Positions 1 to 5,699 of a DNA stretch of 6,971 bases are shown one piece after another. This DNA comes from Bdellovibrio sp. (GTDB lineage: Bacteria; Bdellovibrionota; Bdellovibrionia; Bdellovibrionales; Bdellovibrionaceae). The notes under the pieces are model-generated. The model was not told the DNA's origin, ran no database searches, and was given only the letters and a program-made list of their open reading frames with translations. The stretch lies in assembly GCA_019104905.1 (NCBI GenBank), contig JAHRXB010000110.1, positions 1 to 6,971 of the forward strand. The letters run 5' to 3'. A program made the translations under genes and the position numbers. Each line of letters opens with the position of its first letter. Positions within the stretch are counted from its first letter, which is position 1.

Positions 1-1125
1 GTTCTTTCTTTGGGAGCGTTGTACACGAAGCAGAAGAAAGAGGACAAAGCCATTACGATGTATCGCGAATTCCAAAAAGAGAATAATCCAAGTCCTCGTG
101 TGGCGGAAATTCTTGCGCAAACTTATATTGAGCGCGGTGACTATGACAAAGCCTATGAGCAACTCGAAGTTGTAGAAAATGATTCTGACGAACCACTCAA
201 TGTTCGTATGAAGATGGCTTTGATCCTTATTGAACAGAAACGTTATGACTTGGCTTCTCAGAAGTTGGAGGAGGTTCTTAAGGAAGCTCCCGAGTCTGAC
301 AAGGTTCGTTTCTATCTCGCGGCGGTCTATGAAGAGACCAACCAACATGAAAAAGCCGTGAAAGAATATGTCAAAATTCCAGTGACCAGTACTTACTATG
401 GAGAATCCGTGGTTCATGCTGCGTATCTTCTTAAGGGAATGGGCCGCTTGAGTGAAGCTTTGGAAGTGGCGGCGAAGGGCCTAAAAGAGCGCCAAGATCA
501 GCCACAGGTTTTTGCAATGTACGCGTCTTTGTTGGATGAAAAGAACGACTATAAAGGGGCGGCGAAGATTTTAGAGCAGGGTTTGGTGAAGTTCCCAGAA
601 AATGCTCAGTTGCGTTTCTACTATGGCACGATCAACGACCGTATGGGGAATAAAGATGTGGTCGTTAGTGAAATGAAGAAAGTTTTAGAGATCGACCCTA
701 ACCATGTACAAGGCATGAACTACTTGGCGTTCACGTGGGCTGAAATGGGAATGTATCTGCCGGATGCCGAAAAGCTGGCGCGCAGAGCTTTGGAGCTGGA
801 ACCTAAGGATGGTTATGTTTTAGATACTTTGGGTTGGATCTTGTACAAGCAGAATAAGTACACAGAGTCGATCAAATTCCTTGAGGCAGCTCATAAGTAT
901 CAATCCACGGTTAGCGTTATCGCTGAACACTTGGGAGATGCCTATTATAAGCAAGCGATGGTTGATAAAGCGAAGAAGATGTACCGTAAAGCGGTGGATC
1001 TTGAGACTGACAAAAAGAAGGTTGAAGAGATTCGCAGCAAAATCTTCGCAATTGAAAAACAAGAGCTTTCAACACCTCGATTGCCCGCGTCTGTTGAAAC
1101 GCCTATTGCCGGACAGGGGCAGTAA
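1..1125 (+). CDS. TPR-repeat protein, 3' part (5' end outside window)
   Basis: The reading frame is open from base 1, so the true start and any signal peptide lie upstream; a TTG at position 10 is not a convincing start. The 374 visible residues are almost entirely tandem helical tetratricopeptide repeats with the usual spacing of small and aromatic residues. The clearest repeats are in the C-terminal half (roughly bases 660-1010), around 'NYLAFTWAEMG', 'LDTLGWILYKQNKYTESI' and 'EHLGDAYYKQAMVDKAKKMY'. A short Pro/Thr-containing tail follows the last repeat and the gene ends in TAA. TPR arrays are protein-binding scaffolds; no catalytic domain is visible. TPR proteins of this kind are often encoded just upstream of lolB in proteobacteria, and a LolB-like gene lies about 620 bp downstream here, so an envelope role is plausible. 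The specific function is unknown. The last 23 bp overlap the end of the convergent membrane-protein gene. Confidence 0.93.
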   Translation, partial: VLSLGALYTKQKKEDKAITMYREFQKENNPSPRVAEILAQTYIERGDYDKAYEQLEVVENDSDEPLNVRMKMALILIEQKRYDLASQKLEEVLKEAPESDKVRFYLAAVYEETNQHEKAVKEYVKIPVTSTYYGESVVHAAYLLKGMGRLSEALEVAAKGLKERQDQPQVFAMYASLLDEKNDYKGAAKILEQGLVKFPENAQLRFYYGTINDRMGNKDVVVSEMKKVLEIDPNHVQGMNYLAFTWAEMGMYLPDAEKLARRALELEPKDGYVLDTLGWILYKQNKYTESIKFLEAAHKYQSTVSVIAEHLGDAYYKQAMVDKAKKMYRKAVDLETDKKKVEEIRSKIFAIEKQELSTPRLPASVETPIAGQGQ

Positions 1126-1729
1126 AACCGCGTTGATTCATTTCAACGTAAGCAAAATGATTTGCATAAAATAAAAGAGGGAGTGTGACGAGAAGTCCCA
1201 CTCCCTTTGTCATTCCAGAAATCAAAATCAACAATCCGAAATAAAAGCTGAGTGTAAAATAAAGTCGAAAATTTTTTAGCGAGGCGAGGCCGACAATGTC
1301 GATGGCTTTGGCAAGGCTCTCGTTTCGTTCAGAGTGCAAACGAAGGGCCTGGCTTAAAACTAGGTAGAAGTAGACCGCCAGGATCAGGAGTCCCAAAGAC
1401 ATCGGGGCTGTGGCAAGAAGGGTTTGTGGACTTTCTAAAATTCCCAAAGCGGATCCCAAAAGGACGCTGGTGGGTAAAAGGATCAGGCTTGTGATCAGGT
1501 AGGGGATCCACTCTTTGCGAAGAAACTGAGAATGAGGACGCCAAGAAGAGGTGACAACAAGATTTCGGGCCACCTCCTGGAATATGAGGATTCCAAAGGA
1601 CATCACAAAAGCGCTTCCCCAGGGAATATAACGAATCAGAAAAATGAAAAAAGTGGCGAGAGCCCCTAAAATAAGGCTGTTCTTCCAGGAGCTATTTAAC
1701 TGATTCAAGGCTTGTTTAAAAGAATTCAT
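1103..1729 (-). CDS. Small polytopic inner-membrane protein of unknown function
   Basis: This 208-residue protein has about five or six hydrophobic segments, at roughly residues 18-32, 36-52, 76-98, 106-128, 155-172 and 176-195, separated by short basic or polar loops. The N-terminus (MNSFKQALNQ) is polar and there is no cleavable signal. The C-terminal pattern 'GVGLLVTLPLLFYANHFAYV' resembles the end of several uncharacterised membrane families (DUF975, DUF2189 or DUF4013-like), which share a G-x-G-LL-V-x-x-P pattern before a final helix. This is only a resemblance. No catalytic motif is visible. The ATG at 1727-1729 is preceded by AGAGAA, at best a weak ribosome binding site. The stop at 1103-1105 lies inside the convergent TPR gene. 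The gene diverges from the lipoprotein gene with 17 bp between start codons, so the two promoters must overlap. It interrupts what is commonly a TPR-lolB pair. Confidence 0.83.
   Translation of the reverse strand: MNSFKQALNQLNSSWKNSLILGALATFFIFLIRYIPWGSAFVMSFGILIFQEVARNLVVTSSWRPHSQFLRKEWIPYLITSLILLPTSVLLGSALGILESPQTLLATAPMSLGLLILAVYFYLVLSQALRLHSERNESLAKAIDIVGLASLKNFRLYFTLSFYFGLLILISGMTKGVGLLVTLPLLFYANHFAYVEMNQRGFTAPVRQ
1165..1208. terminator. Terminator-like hairpin inside the membrane-protein gene
   Basis: GGGAGTG (1179-1185) pairs with CACTCCC (1199-1205), and GAC (1187-1189) pairs with GTC (1195-1197). The loop is GAGAA and there is one T/C mismatch. A-T and G-T pairs extend the stem to 1176-1208. 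On the minus strand the stem is followed by TTTTATTTTAT (1176 down to 1166), a good U-tract. On the plus strand only TTT follows. The hairpin lies 50 bp past the stop codon of the TPR gene, where a terminator is expected, but it also encodes residues about 174-185 of the opposite-strand protein. It may stop plus-strand transcription, minus-strand transcription, or both. The structure is seen directly; its function is inferred. Confidence 0.5.
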
Positions 1730-1763
1730 TTCTCTATGCTAAGGCAATGAATACAAGGATCAA
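1712..1763. promoter_or_regulatory. Candidate symmetric bidirectional promoter
   Basis: On the plus strand, TTGTTT (1712-1717), a 17-bp spacer and TATGCT (1735-1740) form a weak sigma70-type promoter; the ATG of the lipoprotein gene begins 7 bp after the hexamer. On the minus strand, TTGATC (1763-1758), a 16-bp spacer and TAGCAT (1741-1736) form another; the ATG of the membrane-protein gene also begins 7 bp after it. The two -10 hexamers share five base pairs on opposite strands, and the first bases of the two start codons are 18 bp apart. Initiation at the usual distance would give leaderless mRNAs in both directions. This agrees with the absence of a well-placed ribosome binding site for the lipoprotein gene. 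The hexamers match consensus only partly (about 4 of 6). Confidence 0.45.
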
Positions 1764-2373
1764 TTATTTTCTCTTTTTGTTTTTAACCCTTTTCCTTTCT
1801 GGCTGTGTCACGAAGATGGTGAAAGAGGGGGCTTACCAAAAAGCTCAATGGGAAACCAAAGCTTTGATTAAGAACCTAAGAGAAGATAAAACACAGTCAC
1901 TCAATATAGATATCTATGCCGTGAAGAACGAGCGCGCCCGCTTTGAGATCTCGGCGATCTTGGGATATCAGGTGGCAAGTTTGGTGATGAGTCCCACCGA
2001 GATCTCTTATATTATTTATCCGCAGAAGGCTTTCTTTTATGGAAGAAACTCTGAAACAGCGTTCAGTCGTATGATTGATCTTCCATTGCATCCTATGAAT
2101 CTTGCAAATATCGCTTTTGAAGAACCTGTGCGCGGGCCTGGATGGAAATGCACTTTAGACAACTTAGGTTGGCTCTCTCAATGTGAGAATGTTCAAAAGA
2201 AAATTCGTGTCGAATGGTTGAATCGCAATGAGGGACAGAAGAGAGTCGTCATTACGGCCCCGCAATTCGAAATGCAGTGGCAATTTTCAAGTCCCCAGAC
2301 CGACGTCCAGTTCAAATCTGAGCTGTTCACTTTGAAACAACCCTCGGGATTCAAAGCAATACAAATAAATTAA
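1747..2373 (+). CDS. LolB-like outer-membrane lipoprotein
   Basis: This 208-residue protein starts with a lipoprotein signal: Arg4, a hydrophobic stretch (residues 7-17) and the lipobox LSGC at 17-20. Cys20 is the predicted lipidated residue and Val follows it, so there is no Asp inner-membrane retention signal. The mature part is rich in alternating beta strands. Its order recalls LolB: a strand ending in 'RFEIS', a Leu-Gly turn ('ILGYQVASLV'), a 'YPQKAFFYG' strand, then 'LPLHPMNLANIAFEEPV', which resembles the LolB segment PIPLNSLRQWILG. LolB accepts lipoproteins from LolA and inserts them in the outer membrane. The nearby upstream TPR gene supports this, since TPR-lolB is a common neighbourhood in proteobacteria. 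DUF4292-type or another half-barrel lipoprotein remains possible. The ATG is the only start that keeps the lipobox. AAGG lies only 2 nt before it, too close for a normal ribosome binding site. Gene certain, family moderate. Confidence 0.88.
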   Translation: MNTRINYFLFLFLTLFLSGCVTKMVKEGAYQKAQWETKALIKNLREDKTQSLNIDIYAVKNERARFEISAILGYQVASLVMSPTEISYIIYPQKAFFYGRNSETAFSRMIDLPLHPMNLANIAFEEPVRGPGWKCTLDNLGWLSQCENVQKKIRVEWLNRNEGQKRVVITAPQFEMQWQFSSPQTDVQFKSELFTLKQPSGFKAIQIN

Positions 2374-2376
2374 ATT

Positions 2377-2407
2377 CCTCGTTAACCGTCTAGTAATGAG
2401 GCATAAT
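2377..2407 (+). promoter_or_regulatory. Inverted repeat next to a possible -10 element upstream of prkA
   Basis: CCTCGTTA (2377-2384) and TAATGAGG (2394-2401) are inverted repeats with a single mismatch (a G-U pair in RNA) and a 9-nt centre. They start 4 bp after the stop codon of the lipoprotein gene. CATAAT (2402-2407) follows directly and matches five of six bases of a sigma70 -10 hexamer. No good -35 lies 16-18 bp upstream, so a promoter here would need an activator or a sigma factor that tolerates a weak -35. The dyad could be an operator or a weak transcript-end hairpin; no T-run follows it. Confidence 0.3.
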
Positions 2408-2417
2408 CTAACGAAGT

Positions 2418-2446
2418 AGGTGTGTCACCAAACACCTGGGGGAGAG
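2418..2446 (+). promoter_or_regulatory. prkA ribosome binding site with adjacent leader hairpin
   Basis: GGGGGAGAG (2438-2446) is a strong purine-rich ribosome binding site ending 3 nt before the ATG at 2450. It decides the start: a GTG at 2420 in the same frame would put this site inside the gene and add ten residues unlike the family. Directly before it, AGGTGT (2418-2423) can pair with ACACCT (2432-2437). A competing small stem, GGTG (2419-2422) with CACC (2426-2429), shares the same left arm. The first hairpin would end exactly at the ribosome binding site, so it could affect translation; that effect is inferred. Confidence 0.6.
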
Positions 2447-2449
2447 ATT

Positions 2450-4525
2450 ATGGCCTCTAAGATTGATCTTCATTCGTTGGTAACTAATTGGCAAAATTCG
2501 AGCACGCATGCGAAAGAACACTGGAGTGGTTCTTTTGAGGAATATCTCGGCCTTGTCAAACAGAATCCAAAAATCACAAGAAACGCTTATCAACGTATGT
2601 ATGACATGATCGTTGAAGAAGGCACAGAAACATATATCGACTTTAAAAAAGAAGTCGTTCGTTACAGATTCTTTGATGATGTCCACAACAACGGTAAAGA
2701 CGCGGTCTTCGGACTCGATGTGCAGTTGATGAAATTGGTGAATGTCCTCAAGGCGGCGGCTCTGGGCTATGGGACCGAAAAGCGTGTGATTCTTTTGCAC
2801 GGTCCGGTGGGAAGTGCAAAGTCCACAATCTGTCGCATGCTCAAGAAAGGTCTTGAGCGCTACTCTCACTCGAAGGGCGGGGCCCTTTATACTTTTGAGT
2901 GGATCGATGAAAAGCTGGAGCTGGATGGTCTTCTAGGAAAGGGAGTTAAAGTCTTCCAATCCCCTATGAATGAAGAGCCTCTTCTTTTGATTCCTGAAGA
3001 GTTGCGCGCGCAAGTTTTTGATTCTTTGAATAAGGGTCAAGAGGGGACTTATCGTGTGCAAGTCGAAGGGGAGCTCAGTCCGCCGTCTCGCTTTATTTTT
3101 AAAGCGTTGATGGAAAGATACGATGGAGACTTGATGAGAGTGCTCTCTCATGTTCGCGTTCGTCGCCTCTTTATTTCAGAAGCAGATCGTATCGGCATCG
3201 GTACATTCCAACCTAAAGATGAAAAGAACCAAGACTCGACGGAGTTAACGGGCGATATCAACTATCGTAAGATCGCTGAATACGGATCTGATTCAGATCC
3301 TCGCGCGTTCAACTTTGACGGTGAGTTCAACGTCGCCAATCGCGGCATGATTGAGTTCGTCGAGGTGTTGAAGCTTGACGTGGCGTTCTTGTACGATCTT
3401 TTGGGCGCATCTCAAGAGCATCGTGTGAAGCCTAAGAAGTTTGCGCAGACCCATATTGATGAAGTGATTATCGGTCACACGAATGAGCCGGAATACCGTC
3501 GTCTTCAAGACAACGAGTTTATGGAAGCTCTTCGCGACCGTACCGTGAAGATCGACATTCCTTATATCACGCGCTGGAGAGACGAAATCAATATCTATAA
3601 GCGTGATTTCAACTCGCAAAAAGTGCGTGGCATCAGCATTGCCCCTCACACGGTCGAAATGGCCGCGATGTGGGCGATTCTGACCCGTTTGGAAAAGCCG
3701 AAAAAAGCCAATTTGACTCGCTTGCAAAAGCTGAAACTCTATAACGGAAAAACGTTGGCGAACTATACTGAGGACAATGTGCGGGAGCTTCGTAAAGAAA
3801 CTCAGCGTGAGGGTCTTGAGGGAATTTCGGCTCGTTATATCCAAGATAAACTTTCAAATGCTCTGGTGGCGGCACAACAATCCAATAAGGGCTCTGTGAA
3901 TCCATTCATGGTCTTTAAAGAGCTGGAGTCGGGTTTGAAGAATCACTCCCTGATTTCCAGCGAAGAGCTGAAGACTGAGTACAAAGAACTCTTGGGTGTG
4001 GTCATGCAGGAGTACGAAGAAATTATCAAGGCGGAAGTGCAAAGAGCCATCAGTGCTGATGAAAGTGCGATGCAAAGACTTTGCGCGAACTACATTGATA
4101 ATGTGAAGGCTTATACTCAGCGCGAGAAGGTGCGTAACCAGTTTACTGGAAACGATGAAGAACCCGATGAGCGTCTGATGAGATCCATCGAAGAGAAGAT
4201 TGAGATTCCCGAATCGCGTAAGGATGATTTCCGACGTGAGATCATGAACTACATCGGCGCCTTGGCTTTGGAAGGCAAGAAGTTCAACTATAAGATGAAT
4301 GAACGCTTGCACAAAGCGATTGAACTCAAGCTCTTTGAAGATCAAAAAGACAGCATCAAGCTCACAACGCTGGTGAGCAACGTGGCTGACAAGGATACTC
4401 AAGAGAAGATTGATATTGTTAAAACTCGTCTCATCAAGGACTTCGGATACGATGAGATCTCTGCGACAGACGTATTACACTATGTTGCGAGTATCTTCGC
4501 CCGAGGGGACGTAAAGAATAAATAA
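2450..4525 (+). CDS. prkA: PrkA family AAA+ protein (annotated serine protein kinase)
   Basis: This 691-residue cytoplasmic protein is somewhat longer than E. coli YeaG or B. subtilis PrkA (about 630-645). The N-terminal AAA+ domain has a P-loop at 118-126 (GPVGSAKST, Lys124) and the highly conserved block from '[11 protein letters not shown]' (247 on) through '[10 protein letters not shown]'. 'NRGMIEFVE' (297-305) is likely the Walker B region, and 'GHTNEPEY' (342-349) is sensor-like. The C-terminal PrkA domain includes '[10 protein letters not shown]' (458-467) and '[13 protein letters not shown]', and runs to the end. PrkA was named for kinase activity; later work on the B. subtilis protein reported ATP-dependent protease activity, so the biochemical role is debated. 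E. coli yeaGH responds to RpoS and nitrogen starvation; Bacillus prkA affects sporulation. The gene overlaps yeaH by one base (TAATG), indicating translational coupling. The residue before the P-loop Lys is Ala rather than Gly. Family assignment is very secure; regulation in this organism is unknown. Confidence 0.97.
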   Translation: MASKIDLHSLVTNWQNSSTHAKEHWSGSFEEYLGLVKQNPKITRNAYQRMYDMIVEEGTETYIDFKKEVVRYRFFDDVHNNGKDAVFGLDVQLMKLVNVLKAAALGYGTEKRVILLHGPVGSAKSTICRMLKKGLERYSHSKGGALYTFEWIDEKLELDGLLGKGVKVFQSPMNEEPLLLIPEELRAQVFDSLNKGQEGTYRVQVEGELSPPSRFIFKALMERYDGDLMRVLSHVRVRRLFISEADRIGIGTFQPKDEKNQDSTELTGDINYRKIAEYGSDSDPRAFNFDGEFNVANRGMIEFVEVLKLDVAFLYDLLGASQEHRVKPKKFAQTHIDEVIIGHTNEPEYRRLQDNEFMEALRDRTVKIDIPYITRWRDEINIYKRDFNSQKVRGISIAPHTVEMAAMWAILTRLEKPKKANLTRLQKLKLYNGKTLANYTEDNVRELRKETQREGLEGISARYIQDKLSNALVAAQQSNKGSVNPFMVFKELESGLKNHSLISSEELKTEYKELLGVVMQEYEEIIKAEVQRAISADESAMQRLCANYIDNVKAYTQREKVRNQFTGNDEEPDERLMRSIEEKIEIPESRKDDFRREIMNYIGALALEGKKFNYKMNERLHKAIELKLFEDQKDSIKLTTLVSNVADKDTQEKIDIVKTRLIKDFGYDEISATDVLHYVASIFARGDVKNK

Positions 4526-5622
4526 TGTCTATACGGGAAGACCATAATAGATTTAGAGAGATCGTCAAAGGCAAGGTCAAAGAGGACCTTCGCAAGTACG
4601 TCTCCCAAGGTGAGATGATCGGGAAGCGTGAGGATGAGTACGTAAAAATTCCGCTTCCTCGCATCGATATTCCGAACTTCCGCTACGGCCCCAAACAACA
4701 AGGGGGCGTGGGTCAGGGGGAAGGTCAACCCGGACAAGACGTGGGAGACCCTGGTGAGGGCGGACAGGGTCAAGCTGGCGAAGCGCCGGGCGAGCATCTT
4801 GTCGAAGTTGAATTGAGCATGGAAGAATTGGCAGACATTCTGGGAGAGAAATTACAGCTCCCGCGGATTGAACCTAAAGGGGCCAAGAACATTGATTCGA
4901 TGAAAACGAAGTTCACAGGGCTTGCTCCGGTGGGGCCTGAGGGACTGCGCCATTTTAAATCCTCTTATAAAAGAGCATTGAAGCGCATGGTGGGGGCCGG
5001 GACTTATGATCCTGAAGAGCCGTTGGTTCTGCCAATCCGCCGTGACATGCAGTACAAGTCCTTTAAAAAAGTACAGCAGCCACAGACACAAGCGGTGGTG
5101 ATTTATATGATGGACGTCTCGGGAAGTATGGGAGACGAGCAGAAAGAAATCGTGCGCTTGGAAAGTTTTTGGATCAATACGTGGCTGAAGAAGCACTATA
5201 AGGGGCTTGAGACGCGTTTTATTATCCACGACGCCGCAGCAAAAGAAGTCGACGAAGACACGTTCTTTAGAACCAGCGAATCGGGAGGAACTTTGATCAG
5301 TTCCGCCTACAAGCTGTGCCAAGAAATTATTTTGAAAGACTATCCTGTCCAGGATTGGAATATCTATCCGTTCCATTTTAGCGATGGAGACAACTGGTCA
5401 GGTGAGGATACGCGTTTGTGTATCAAGATGCTGACGGAGTTCTTTTTGCCCAACTGTAACGTCTTTAGTTACGGCCAGGTGGAAAGTAAGTACGGAAGCG
5501 GTCAGTTCCTCAAAGACTTACAAAAGGAAATCGGCGCCGACGAACGCCTGACATTAAGTCAGATCGAAAGCCGCGACAAAATCCTAGACTCAATCAAAGA
5601 TTTCCTAGGCAAAGGCCGCTAA
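4525..5622 (+). CDS. yeaH: YeaH/YhbH family protein (DUF444) with vWA/MIDAS domain
   Basis: This 365-residue protein belongs to the DUF444 family (E. coli YeaH about 427, B. subtilis YhbH about 390). The N-terminal 'IKIPLPR'-like region (here '[16 protein letters not shown]', about 40-55) is followed by a Gly/Gln-rich linker at about 57-90, then '[11 protein letters not shown]' leading into a von Willebrand A fold. The metal-ion-dependent adhesion site looks complete: DVSGSM (197-202), SGGT (253-256) and FSDGDN (285-290), giving D197, S199, S201, T256 and D287 as likely ligands. No signal peptide or membrane segment is visible, so it is cytoplasmic. Its ATG shares a base with the prkA stop and no well-spaced ribosome binding site precedes it (GAGGGG lies 16 nt upstream), so it probably depends on translation of prkA. 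The family is a constant genetic partner of PrkA; a MIDAS adaptor for an AAA+ motor is a reasonable inference. Molecular function is not established. Confidence 0.96.
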   Translation: MSIREDHNRFREIVKGKVKEDLRKYVSQGEMIGKREDEYVKIPLPRIDIPNFRYGPKQQGGVGQGEGQPGQDVGDPGEGGQGQAGEAPGEHLVEVELSMEELADILGEKLQLPRIEPKGAKNIDSMKTKFTGLAPVGPEGLRHFKSSYKRALKRMVGAGTYDPEEPLVLPIRRDMQYKSFKKVQQPQTQAVVIYMMDVSGSMGDEQKEIVRLESFWINTWLKKHYKGLETRFIIHDAAAKEVDEDTFFRTSESGGTLISSAYKLCQEIILKDYPVQDWNIYPFHFSDGDNWSGEDTRLCIKMLTEFFLPNCNVFSYGQVESKYGSGQFLKDLQKEIGADERLTLSQIESRDKILDSIKDFLGKGR

Positions 5623-5626
5623 CCCG

Positions 5627-5647
5627 AGAGGTACGCCGTACCTTTTT
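5627..5647 (+). terminator. Small terminator-like hairpin between yeaH and spoVR
   Basis: AGGTAC (5629-5634) and GTACCT (5638-5643) are perfect inverted repeats around a GCC loop, and TTTT follows directly (5644-5647). A-U and G-U pairs with the T-run can lengthen the stem. It begins a few bases after the yeaH stop codon. The stem is short, so termination is likely partial. It could lower spoVR transcription relative to prkA-yeaH or protect the upstream mRNA end. No convincing promoter is visible between it and spoVR. Confidence 0.45.
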
Positions 5648-5690
5648 GAAGTGCGCTGCGACATTGGGGCTAGGGGAGAGTTCGAGAAGT

Positions 5691-5694
5691 GGAG
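5691..5694 (+). promoter_or_regulatory. Ribosome binding site of spoVR
   Basis: GGAG ends 5 nt before the ATG at 5700, a normal spacing. It supports this start and shows that spoVR can be translated independently of yeaH, unlike yeaH itself. Confidence 0.6.
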
Positions 5695-5699
5695 TAACG

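Noticed and set aside
881..1174. 97-codon plus-strand open frame running past the end of the TPR gene
   Set aside because: It lies out of frame over the TPR repeats, its product is rich in Arg/Lys/Leu with no domain pattern, and the TPR frame is clearly the coding one.
1379..1502. Recurrent GATCAGG words in the membrane-protein gene
   Set aside because: Spacing is irregular and the words code for parts of hydrophobic segments (Leu/Ile codons on the minus strand); too short and too few to call a repeat.
2420..2449. Upstream GTG start for prkA adding ten residues
   Set aside because: The extra residues span the strong GGGGGAG ribosome binding site and the leader hairpin, and no suitable ribosome binding site precedes the GTG.
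2408..2869. 153-codon minus-strand open frame opposite the start of prkA
   Set aside because: It is antisense to the highly conserved PrkA N-terminal region, has no recognisable motif, and its His/Phe/Cys-rich composition is typical of a shadow frame.
3284..3300. Perfect 17-bp dyad GGATCTGA-T-TCAGATCC inside prkA
   Set aside because: It encodes the conserved Gly-Ser-Asp-Ser-Asp-Pro segment, where repeated Ser-Asp codons easily create such symmetry; a one-base centre does not allow a good RNA hairpin.
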